The notes under the pieces are model-generated. The model saw nothing but the letters and a program-made list of their open reading frames with translations, was not told where the DNA came from and made no database searches. The position numbers were made by a program, and so were the translations under genes. A stretch of 5,158 bases of DNA from Lachnospiraceae bacterium (GTDB taxonomy: Bacteria > Bacillota > Clostridia > Lachnospirales > Lachnospiraceae): positions 1 to 5,158 of the forward strand of contig JAILIO010000085.1 in assembly GCA_024695225.1 (NCBI GenBank), read 5' to 3'. Below, piece after piece: positions 1 to 5,158 of the stretch. Numbering within the stretch: the stretch's first letter is position 1; each line of letters begins with the position of its first letter.

Positions 1-15
1 AGAGAAAAAGGGGAT

Positions 16-50
16 CGGGACCGGTGAGCCTTAACAGGGATCCGGTCCCG
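16..50. repeat. GC-rich perfect inverted repeat upstream of the phosphatase gene
   Basis: CGGGACCGG at 16-24 is the exact reverse complement of CCGGTCCCG at 42-50, giving a 9-bp stem with a 17-nt loop. On the + strand no T-run follows (TGGTTC comes next), so it is a poor intrinsic terminator for an upstream + strand gene. Read on the - strand, the stem is followed after 6 nt by five Ts (complement of 5-9), which is more terminator-like, but no - strand gene is seen to the right. It could instead be the tail of an upstream gene's 3' region cut by the window edge, or a leader structure of the phosphatase mRNA. Confidence 0.5.
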
Positions 51-109
51 TGGTTCAGATGAAAACTCGAGACAGAAATGTATGGCATATATAGTGCAGG
101 GGATGACGA

Positions 110-832
110 ATGGCGATCTATGTGGTTTCAGATATACACGGTGAATACGATATGCTCCTGGATCTGCTGGAGAAAATAAAACTTAAGCCCTCCGATACCC
201 TTTATGTCCTGGGGGATGTGCTGGACAGGGGACCGAATCCCGTAAAAACGCTCAGGAAGCTTAAGGAAATGCCAAATGTGGTCTGCATGGCAGGAAACCA
301 TGAACTTATGGCTCTGGAGTGTCTTGGTTTCCTTATGAAGGAGATCACTGAAGAAAACATACAGAAACTGGATCCTGAGATGCTGGACGGATATTTGCTG
401 TGGATCGACCACAACGGCGGAAAGACAACCCTGGACGAGTTCATGACACTGGGGAGAGATGAGCAGAAACAGCTGATGGAGTATATAAAAGATTTTCTCG
501 TATATGAAGAGCTCACAGTTGAAGGCAATGATTACCTTCTGGTACATGCAGGACTTGGAAGGTATGATCCCGGGAAGGCTATGGAGGACTATTCTCTGAG
601 GGACCTTGTCTGGGAGAGGGCGGAGTACGACAGGCAGTATTTTCCGGACCGGTATGTTGTGACCGGGCACACTCCAACCCAGTTTATCGAAGGCAATCCA
701 AACCCCGGCTATATATACAGGAAAAATAACCACATCGCTGTCGACTGCGGAGCCTATATCCCGGGAGGAAGACTTGCTGCCATATGTCTTGACACCGGGG
801 AGGAGTATTACTCCTGCAGCAATAAAAGATGA
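110..832 (+). CDS. PPP-family metallophosphatase (serine/threonine protein phosphatase-like)
   Basis: This is a 240-residue soluble protein with the full calcineurin-like metallophosphoesterase motif set in order: D8-I-H10-G11, G35-D36-x-x-D39-R40-G41, G62-N63-H64-E65, H146-A-G-L149, and T185-G-H187-T-P followed by D212-C-G. In this family these residues hold the two catalytic metals, and N63/H64 contact the phosphate. The W98-to-T107 stretch containing N102-G-G104 is typical of bacterial PPP enzymes of the PrpA/PrpE/lambda-phosphatase kind. Length and motif spelling fit that group better than ApaH diadenosine tetraphosphatase, but phosphoprotein versus dinucleotide substrate cannot be settled here. 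It has no signal peptide or membrane segment, so it should be cytosolic. The start is firm: an in-frame TGA lies at 104-106, and AGGGG at 98-102 sits 7 nt before the ATG. The next gene begins 93 bp downstream and probably has its own promoter. Confidence 0.92.
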   Translation: MAIYVVSDIHGEYDMLLDLLEKIKLKPSDTLYVLGDVLDRGPNPVKTLRKLKEMPNVVCMAGNHELMALECLGFLMKEITEENIQKLDPEMLDGYLLWIDHNGGKTTLDEFMTLGRDEQKQLMEYIKDFLVYEELTVEGNDYLLVHAGLGRYDPGKAMEDYSLRDLVWERAEYDRQYFPDRYVVTGHTPTQFIEGNPNPGYIYRKNNHIAVDCGAYIPGGRLAAICLDTGEEYYSCSNKR

Positions 833-887
833 TCCTGCTGTATCCCTCCTGAAAGCTTGTTTTGCCATACTTGTCAGGCTGCATTTC

Positions 888-916
888 TTGCCCGGTATGT
901 CCGGATGTGGTATCAT
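888..916 (+). promoter_or_regulatory. Extended -10 sigma-70/SigA-type promoter for the lysozyme gene
   Basis: TTGCCC (888-893, 4 of 6 to the -35 consensus) is separated by exactly 17 bp from TATCAT (911-916, 5 of 6 to TATAAT). A TG at 908-909 gives an extended -10 (TGGTATCAT). Transcription would be expected to start at a purine about 6-8 nt downstream, at G922 or A923, only 3-4 nt before the ATG at 926. The match is good by eye but is not backed by any scoring. Confidence 0.5.
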
Positions 917-925
917 TCATAGATC

Positions 926-3544
926 ATGAAGGCATTTTCAAAGATGGTCGCATATCTGCTGGCTGTGGCGCTCGCTGTGGCGGCGCCTGTGTCTTATGCC
1001 CGGGATATTGCCCCGGATCCTGAAACGGTTACTGCCTTTGCTGACTGTGGGGCAGTATCTGTCAGTTCGTCTCTGCTTGTTCCGGAAGACCCCGATACTT
1101 TTGGGACTCCGAACACTGTGGAAATAACTGTCATAGATCATTTTAAGGACAACGGGCTTCCCGATGGACAGCTTGAACTCTTTGTAGATGAAAAGCTCAC
1201 AGAGGAAGAGGCTCTTTCCCTGTTCCCGGAAAAACTTGATGCAGTCCTTGAAGACGGCACTTCTGCTGAAGTTCCGGTGTCCTGGGAAACAGAAATAGAA
1301 TATGAACCGGAAAATGAACACCTGTATATGTACCATCCCGTCGTAGATAACGACCGTTTTCTTCTTTCCGAAAGATCAGATGATGACCTTCCGTACATTT
1401 ATCTGATCACGGGAGAATACGCTGTTTCTTCTGAGGATGATGATGACAGCGAAGATCCGGCCTCCGGACTATGGGAAACCTTCGATAAGGGAGAAGACTC
1501 AACCGGTGCAGAGAGCGTTTTGAGCCCTGTCGGAGACAGCACATCCGAAAATGAAAACGCATGTTTTTATTATTTCGTTGAGACCATGAAACTCACTCCT
1601 GCAGCGGCCTGCGGGATCCTTTCAAATATCAGGGCAGAGTCCAATTTTAACACCGGAGCACTGGGTGATTCCGGAACCAGTTACGGTATATGCCAGTGGC
1701 ATAACAGCAGATGGACCGCCCTGAACAGTTACTGTGAAAAAAACGGGTACGATCCCGCTTCCCTGGACGGACAGCTCCACTATCTTCAGTATGAACTGGA
1801 GAGCAGTTATTACAAGAGACTGGTGCTGGATCCCATAAAAGGTTATGAGAATTCAGCTCAGGGGGCTTACGATTCGGCCTACAGATTCTGTGTATATTTT
1901 GAGGTGCCTGCAAACAAGGAATCCAAGGGTGCCTACAGGGGCAATTACGCCAGGGATACATACTGGCCAAAGTATGGGGGATATGTGAGCAGCTCTGAGG
2001 CTCAAGTCACTCTGAAACAGGTGAGAAAAGCAAATCTGTATCTTTCGGATGCCCGGGCTCTGTATGACGTTCAATGCGCATATCCGGTATCTTCAGTCAC
2101 TTCGTCCTATGAGGGGGATTCCGGCTTTACCGTGTCATCCTATGACCCGGAATCAGGCTTTTTGGTCTTGTCTGCCGAGAATCTCTCAAAAGACACTCTG
2201 GCCACTTTCAACAAAAAAGTTAAGTTGAGATTTGTCTATGAAAATGAGGACATCGATCCTCAGGAAAAGACGGTTACCGTAGGAAATTATTCAAAAGCAG
2301 CCCTTTCACTCAAAGCGGGGAATACAAAGATCTACGGCGACGAAAATTCAGTTACGATTAGATTTTATGACAAAAAATCCGGAAATGAGTACGATATATC
2401 CGGTGACGAGTTCTCATTTACCCTTTCAAAGGAAGGGGCCTCTGCAGAAAAAAGCGGAGGCGGGATAAAGATAACACCTGATCCGGGACTGCAAAAATGG
2501 AGCGGAAAACTTAATCTGTATAGCACTGCCTGGACCAAACCTGTTGTCATAGCCCTCAATGTGAAGAGGGCAAAGATACCCGATAAAGTCGTTACTGACA
2601 AAAGTTCCGTAACCTTGAACAAGGCTGCCTGCGGGAATACGGCGTCTGTCAGGGTGCTGCCCGAGAGTTTTCTGTCAGGACTTACGGTCACAGGAGCAAA
2701 TGAAAGATCCAAAGCAGCCCTTGAGAGTGGGTCGATAAACATAAATTTGGACACTGAAGATGGTATCATAAAGTTGTCACTTTCAGAAAATGCTGAAAGT
2801 GACCTTCAGACCGGGACTTATTCCTTCAGACTGGGACATGAGGATATGAAGAAGACGTCTTCACTCTCAGTCAAGGTTATTTCAAAGGAAGCGGTTGTGA
2901 AATATAAGGCTGCAGGGTATATTGACCTTACCAAGAGATCGTCTTCACTGGTGACATTTACACCTGCTGTTAAAAATATCCCCGGGGCATCCGTAAAGGA
3001 ACTGTCCGTGGATCTCATAGGGAAATATGACACGAAGACAAAGACTGCGGATGAAAACGATCTCCGCAGCGCTTTCAGATTTGTGGAGGCTATAGATAAG
3101 GGCAGCTTCTCCCTGAGAACAGCTTACGGGGACTACGATCTGCACATCGGGAAATATATGGTGTCACTCAGCGGGACTCTGGATGATGAGGCGGGGACTT
3201 CCTTTGAGTCGAAGGTACTCATCAATGTAAAGCAGTCGCTGCCCGCTGCAAAGGCCGAGCCTTCAGGCATAACTGCCCCGGCGTCAACCTTGCAAAACGG
3301 CATAAGCTTTACTGTCAGGGGTACCGGGAAAAAGAACCAGGATCTGAATGTGGATACGGAAACTATTGTTATTTCAGGGCTGGGCGCCGACGACGATAAA
3401 TTCACCTATACAGACGGAAAGATCACTGCCGCAGATGGTATAGTGTCCGGAAAGAGCTACAGGATAAAACCGGCTTACAGATATGAGGGACAGGACAGCA
3501 ATACTGCGGATCGCATGCTCAACCTGAAGATCCTGTCCAAATGA
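926..3544 (+). CDS. Secreted peptidoglycan hydrolase with phage-tail-lysozyme domain and tandem beta modules
   Basis: This is an exported protein of 872 residues. A signal peptide (K2 and K6, hydrophobic 8-22, likely cleavage after S-Y-A25) is followed by a beta-rich part in which about 98-121 resembles a Big_4 bacterial Ig-like domain (FPEKL...EDGT..EVPVSW). An acidic linker follows (169-177, nearly all Asp/Glu/Ser). Residues about 208-352 form a phage_tail_lysozyme-type domain (PF18013-like by my reading): the I-L-S-N-I-R-A-E238-S-N-F-N helix with candidate catalytic Glu238, then S252-Y-G-I-C-Q-W258, and aromatic segments to W347. Residues 360-872 look like about five beta-sandwich modules. 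No LPXTG, C-terminal membrane helix, SLH or choline-binding repeat is visible, so the protein is probably released or held non-covalently. The likely role is cleavage of cell-wall glycan outside the cell, in growth, adhesion or attack on other cells. The start is the first possible one (stop TAG at 920-922), but no Shine-Dalgarno precedes it. ATG 944 (Met7) has GAAGG at 928-932, but starting there would remove the positive charges of the signal peptide. Confidence 0.85.
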   Translation: MKAFSKMVAYLLAVALAVAAPVSYARDIAPDPETVTAFADCGAVSVSSSLLVPEDPDTFGTPNTVEITVIDHFKDNGLPDGQLELFVDEKLTEEEALSLFPEKLDAVLEDGTSAEVPVSWETEIEYEPENEHLYMYHPVVDNDRFLLSERSDDDLPYIYLITGEYAVSSEDDDDSEDPASGLWETFDKGEDSTGAESVLSPVGDSTSENENACFYYFVETMKLTPAAACGILSNIRAESNFNTGALGDSGTSYGICQWHNSRWTALNSYCEKNGYDPASLDGQLHYLQYELESSYYKRLVLDPIKGYENSAQGAYDSAYRFCVYFEVPANKESKGAYRGNYARDTYWPKYGGYVSSSEAQVTLKQVRKANLYLSDARALYDVQCAYPVSSVTSSYEGDSGFTVSSYDPESGFLVLSAENLSKDTLATFNKKVKLRFVYENEDIDPQEKTVTVGNYSKAALSLKAGNTKIYGDENSVTIRFYDKKSGNEYDISGDEFSFTLSKEGASAEKSGGGIKITPDPGLQKWSGKLNLYSTAWTKPVVIALNVKRAKIPDKVVTDKSSVTLNKAACGNTASVRVLPESFLSGLTVTGANERSKAALESGSININLDTEDGIIKLSLSENAESDLQTGTYSFRLGHEDMKKTSSLSVKVISKEAVVKYKAAGYIDLTKRSSSLVTFTPAVKNIPGASVKELSVDLIGKYDTKTKTADENDLRSAFRFVEAIDKGSFSLRTAYGDYDLHIGKYMVSLSGTLDDEAGTSFESKVLINVKQSLPAAKAEPSGITAPASTLQNGISFTVRGTGKKNQDLNVDTETIVISGLGADDDKFTYTDGKITAADGIVSGKSYRIKPAYRYEGQDSNTADRMLNLKILSK
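2776..2803. repeat. Perfect 11-bp inverted repeat inside the lysozyme gene
   Basis: GTCACTTTCAG at 2776-2786 and CTGAAAGTGAC at 2793-2803 are exact reverse complements around a 6-nt loop (AAAATG). It lies in codons for Leu617 to Asp626 of the secreted lysozyme, in the third beta module. No T-run follows on either strand, so it is not an intrinsic terminator. It may be an mRNA hairpin (pause, processing or decay site) or a protein-binding palindrome. It could also be chance, although 11 unbroken pairs with a short loop is uncommon in a window this size. Confidence 0.6.
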
Positions 3545-3752
3545 TGTGAATGATCCGCAATGAAAACTGATAAAAGACAGGATCTTCGCATTGGATATGG
3601 ATATTCCTGTTTTGTGAATGGCTTATAATGAAAACGGACAAAGAGAATGAACTTTTGCATCCCATATGTATACTCCCGTTTATGTGATCGATCCATAATG
3701 AAAGCGGACAAAGGGTCAGCATATGGGGAGCATGCTGAACAGATCCCGCAGG
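3545..3752. repeat. Three imperfect tandem repeat units of about 70 bp
   Basis: Units begin at 3545, 3613 and 3683 (periods 68 and 70 bp), the first immediately after the lysozyme stop codon. The first 32 bases of each unit align without gaps: 22/32 identical for units 1 and 2, 24/32 for 1 and 3, 24/32 for 2 and 3. TGTGA and AATGAAA are invariant. Each unit also has an inverted-arm pair: AAAAC 3563-3567 with GTTTT 3609-3613; AAACGG 3632-3637 with CCGTTT 3676-3681; GCGG 3704-3707 with CCGC 3746-3749. An A-T pair in unit 2 is replaced by G-C in unit 3. A hairpin, TCAGCAT 3716-3722 with ATGCTGA 3732-3738, lies in unit 3. The divergence indicates an old array. It may be a dispersed repeat family, a structured untranslated region or an operator array. 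No confident gene lies in this stretch. Confidence 0.7.
3574..3613 (+). terminator. Weak terminator-like hairpin after the lysozyme gene
   Basis: Bases 3574-3582 (AAGACAGGA) pair with 3605-3613 (TCCTGTTTT) in a 9-bp stem with one G-U, around a 22-nt loop. The stem's 3' arm ends in a four-T run, and the structure begins 30 nt after the stop codon. The stem has only four G-C pairs and the loop is long, so termination would be inefficient. It also coincides with the first tandem repeat, which may explain the pairing on its own. Confidence 0.25.
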
Positions 3753-3757
3753 GACTA

Positions 3758-3857
3758 GGGTTAAGTGTCCTGACTATGACATGGTTTAAAAGACAATATC
3801 GGTACAAGGCTTAAGAGACATGATCCGGATCAGGTTTGACGGATCTGACAGATGAGA
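3758..3857 (+). repeat. Four degenerate 25-bp direct repeats ahead of the small-protein/glycosyltransferase genes
   Basis: Blocks starting at 3758, 3783, 3808 and 3833 align at an exact 25-bp period without gaps. All four share G-G at positions 1-2, T-T at 4-5, A at 7, G at 10 and A at 16; the first three fit GGNTTAANNGNC. The best pair, blocks 2 and 3, is identical at 17 of 25 positions; the fourth is the weakest. The array stops just before the ribosome binding site at 3859. Position and regular spacing would suit regulator binding sites, but the period is not a whole number of helical turns and no clear -35/-10 pair was found here, so the role is open. Confidence 0.45.
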
Positions 3858-3858
3858 C

Positions 3859-3863
3859 GGAGG
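3859..3863 (+). promoter_or_regulatory. Ribosome binding site that favours the TTG start at 3870
   Basis: GGAGG at 3859-3863 is a near-perfect Shine-Dalgarno sequence with a 6-nt spacer to TTG at 3870-3872. The in-frame ATG at 3852 lies upstream of this site and has only GGA (3841-3843) 8 nt before it. If ATG 3852 were used, the Shine-Dalgarno bases would be translated as part of an arginine-rich extension (Met-Arg-Arg-Arg-Ile-Lys). Confidence 0.65.
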
Positions 3864-3869
3864 ATCAAA

Positions 3870-4127
3870 TTGGAAAAGGAAGAGACGATCAACGGGGAGA
3901 CCCCGTTACTGGACCCCGATCTTGAGAGATTTCTGGACGAGAGCAGCGCCCGGAAAAAACTGACGATTCTTTCCGGGATGCGGGAGAAACTGGATGACAG
4001 GATGATAGATACCATGGCGGCCGCCCTGGATCTGGATGTCAAAAAAGGTGATATCGATGAGAGATACAGGGATCTGGCATCCTGCCTTGATATGCTGTCG
4101 AGATTTGAAACGGACAGAATGAGATGA
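3870..4127 (+). CDS. Small helical protein of unknown function, coupled to the glycosyltransferase
   Basis: From the preferred TTG start this is an 85-residue, highly charged soluble protein; the longer ATG start at 3852 would give 91. I do not recognise a named domain. It appears mainly alpha-helical: an acidic N-terminus, then D-L-E-R-F-L-D-E, a helix around A-R-K-K-L-T-I-L, a helix M-I-D-T-M-A-A-A-L-D-L, a turn V-K-K-G-D-I-D, and a C-terminal helix with R-Y-R-D-L and R-F-E-T-D-R-M-R. It has no signal peptide, membrane segment, DNA-binding motif or metal ligand cluster; the only Cys is in the last helix. Its TGA overlaps the next gene's ATG (ATGA, 4124-4127), so the two proteins are probably made together. 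From memory, small proteins of this type sit before family 2 glycosyltransferases in Lachnospiraceae. A partner or regulator of that enzyme is therefore the reasonable inference, but it is not shown here. Confidence 0.75.
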   Translation: MEKEETINGETPLLDPDLERFLDESSARKKLTILSGMREKLDDRMIDTMAAALDLDVKKGDIDERYRDLASCLDMLSRFETDRMR

Positions 4128-5149
4128 AATTACTGACTTTTGCAGTGCCCTGCTACAATTCCGAATCCTACATCAGACGATGCGTGGATTCCCTGCTTCC
4201 CGGCGGAAACGATGTGGAGATACTGATAGTGGACGACGGGTCCCGGGACGGCACCGCTGCCATAGCAGACGAATATGAACGGGATCATCCCGGTATAGTG
4301 CGGGCCATACACAAGGAAAACGGCGGCCATGGCTCTGCCGTGAACACCGGGATAGACGAAGCTGCAGGTCTTTTCTTTAAAGTTGTGGACAGCGACGACT
4401 GGGTAAATCTTCAGGCCTACATGGATATCATGGTCGAACTCAAGGAACTGACCGGCCGCGGCGATATCCCCGATGTGTTCGTAAGCAATTTTGTTTACGA
4501 GAAGGAAGGAGCCAGGAGAAAGAAGGTCATGAGATTCAGGCATATCTTTCCCGAGGGCAGGATTTTTTCCTGGGAGGACGCGGGTTTCATGCGCCGGGGC
4601 CATTATATCCTGATGCACTCCGTGATCTACAGGACCAGACTCCTCAGGGAATGCGGACTCAGGCTTCCCGAACACACATTTTATGTGGACAATCTCTATG
4701 TCTATGAACCCCTGCTCCACGTGAAAAAGCTGTTCTATCTGGACCGCAATTTCTACAGATACTACATCGGCAGGGAAGACCAGAGCGTAAATGAGGACGT
4801 CATGATCGGCAGGGTCGATCAGCAGCTTTTCGTAAACAGGCGGATGATTGATTTTTACACGGATCACAGAGGGCAGATGCAGTGGAGCAGGCAACTGGCC
4901 CGATATATGTTCCTGTATCTGGAGATAGTGACCTGCATTTCGGAGATCCTGCTGATAAAGTCAGGGACCGAGGAAGCCCTTAAAAAGAGGGATGAGCTTT
5001 TGGGATACATAAAACAGAGAAATTTCCTGCTGTATCTGAGGCTCAGGTATAACGCCACGGGAGAATGCTTAAACCTTCCGGGGAAGGGCGGCAGAAGACT
5101 GGCTGTGGGCGGATACCGGCTGGTGCAGAAGATATACCATTTCAATTGA
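4124..5149 (+). CDS. Family 2 glycosyltransferase (GT-A fold)
   Basis: This 341-residue protein has clear GT2 features: V8-P-C-Y-N12 at the nucleotide-sugar site, V36-D37-D38-G-S40, N66-G-G-H-G-S-A-V-N-T-G76, and D89-S-D91-D92-W93 (the DXD-type motif for metal and sugar-diphosphate). Acceptor-side elements follow: H184-T-F-Y-V-D189-N, and G216-R-E-D-Q-S221, a common GT2 Arg...Ser segment. It should move a sugar from a UDP- or dTDP-type donor to a growing surface polysaccharide, teichoic-type polymer or glycolipid; donor and acceptor cannot be read from the sequence. No transmembrane helix is present, but hydrophobic or amphipathic stretches (260-278, 300-310) and the basic tail Y331-R-L-V-Q-K-I-Y-H-F-N341 suggest binding to the inner face of the membrane, as is common in Bacillota GT2 enzymes. 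No good Shine-Dalgarno precedes the ATG, which overlaps the upstream stop by ATGA, so translation is probably coupled. The gene is complete; only 9 bases follow its stop in the window. Confidence 0.93.
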   Translation: MKLLTFAVPCYNSESYIRRCVDSLLPGGNDVEILIVDDGSRDGTAAIADEYERDHPGIVRAIHKENGGHGSAVNTGIDEAAGLFFKVVDSDDWVNLQAYMDIMVELKELTGRGDIPDVFVSNFVYEKEGARRKKVMRFRHIFPEGRIFSWEDAGFMRRGHYILMHSVIYRTRLLRECGLRLPEHTFYVDNLYVYEPLLHVKKLFYLDRNFYRYYIGREDQSVNEDVMIGRVDQQLFVNRRMIDFYTDHRGQMQWSRQLARYMFLYLEIVTCISEILLIKSGTEEALKKRDELLGYIKQRNFLLYLRLRYNATGECLNLPGKGGRRLAVGGYRLVQKIYHFN

Positions 5150-5158
5150 AAAGACCCC

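Noticed and set aside
128..916. Long - strand open frame (262 codons) opposite the phosphatase gene
   Set aside because: It lies antisense to a gene with an intact set of metallophosphatase motifs, its translation shows no recognisable domain, and no ribosome site was seen. It is a shadow frame.
1689..1703. TATGCC-AGT-GGCATA hairpin in the lysozyme domain coding region
   Set aside because: Only six pairs, located in codons for the conserved Tyr-Gly-Ile-Cys-Gln-Trp stretch. Protein constraint and chance explain it.
3624..3629. TATAAT in the second tandem unit as a -10 box
   Set aside because: No acceptable -35 hexamer lies 16-18 bp upstream, and the other two units have CGCAAT and CATAAT at the same place.
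3661..3727. CCCATATG (3661-3668) complementary to CATATGGG (3720-3727)
   Set aside because: This is an 8-bp match across a 51-base gap between two repeat units built around the palindrome CATATG, so it is expected from the repeats and not evidence of a separate structure.
3475..3807. - strand frame of 110 codons across the tandem repeats, with recurring Lys-x-Glu-Tyr-x-Tyr-x-Met in the translation
   Set aside because: The recurrence follows from the DNA repeat itself. The frame starts at a TTG without a ribosome site and runs antisense into the end of the lysozyme gene. If relatives conserve this frame it would deserve another look.
3836..3841. TTGACG as a -35 box for the small-protein gene
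   Set aside because: At 16-18 bp downstream the sequence is the GGAGGA ribosome site rather than a -10 element, and the transcript would start inside the gene.
3545..3857. CRISPR array
   Set aside because: Units are diverged and contiguous. There are no identical 24-40-bp repeats separated by unique spacers of constant size, and no cas gene is present.
4130..4894. Long - strand open frame (254 codons) opposite the glycosyltransferase
   Set aside because: The + strand frame has all GT2 motifs. The antisense translation is rich in His/Val/Ile from mirrored codons and has no family signature.

Overview
The window reads as a chromosomal segment of a Gram-positive anaerobe of the Clostridia, most likely Lachnospiraceae-like. 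The reasons are a base composition near 50% GC by eye, heavy use of AGG/AGA arginine and ATA isoleucine codons, GGAGG-type ribosome binding sites, a secreted wall hydrolase with a long beta-rich tail, and a small-protein/glycosyltransferase pair of a kind I associate with that family. This placement is an inference, since no rRNA or other marker gene is present. All four supported genes are on the + strand.

Region 1-925: a perfect 9-bp inverted repeat (16-50) lies ahead of a PPP-family metallophosphatase gene (110-832) that keeps every metal-binding motif. The 93-bp gap that follows carries a good extended -10 promoter (888-916) unusually close to the next start codon.

Region 926-3544: a large exported protein of 872 residues. 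It has a signal peptide, a Big_4-like Ig segment, an acidic linker, a phage-tail-lysozyme-type peptidoglycan hydrolase domain with a candidate catalytic Glu238, and about 500 residues that look like five beta-sandwich modules of about 100 residues. There is no recognisable wall anchor. Inside the gene, 2776-2803 is a perfect 11-bp hairpin.

Region 3545-3869: 325 bp without a confident gene, but full of repeats. There are three imperfect tandem units of about 70 bp starting at 3545, 3613 and 3683, each holding a mini-ORF that begins Met-Lys-(Thr/Ala)-Asp-Lys. These are followed by four degenerate 25-bp direct repeats (3758-3857) that run up to the next gene.

Region 3870-5149: a two-gene, translationally coupled unit. 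An 85-residue helical protein of unknown function probably starts at a TTG codon with a strong GGAGG site. It overlaps by ATGA a complete family 2 glycosyltransferase of 341 residues.

Together the genes suggest envelope biology: a secreted muralytic or surface protein next to a glycosyltransferase likely to act on surface polysaccharide, with a signalling-type phosphatase upstream. A shared pathway cannot be shown from the sequence. The least explained material is the double repeat field at 3545-3857 and the small partner protein of the glycosyltransferase.
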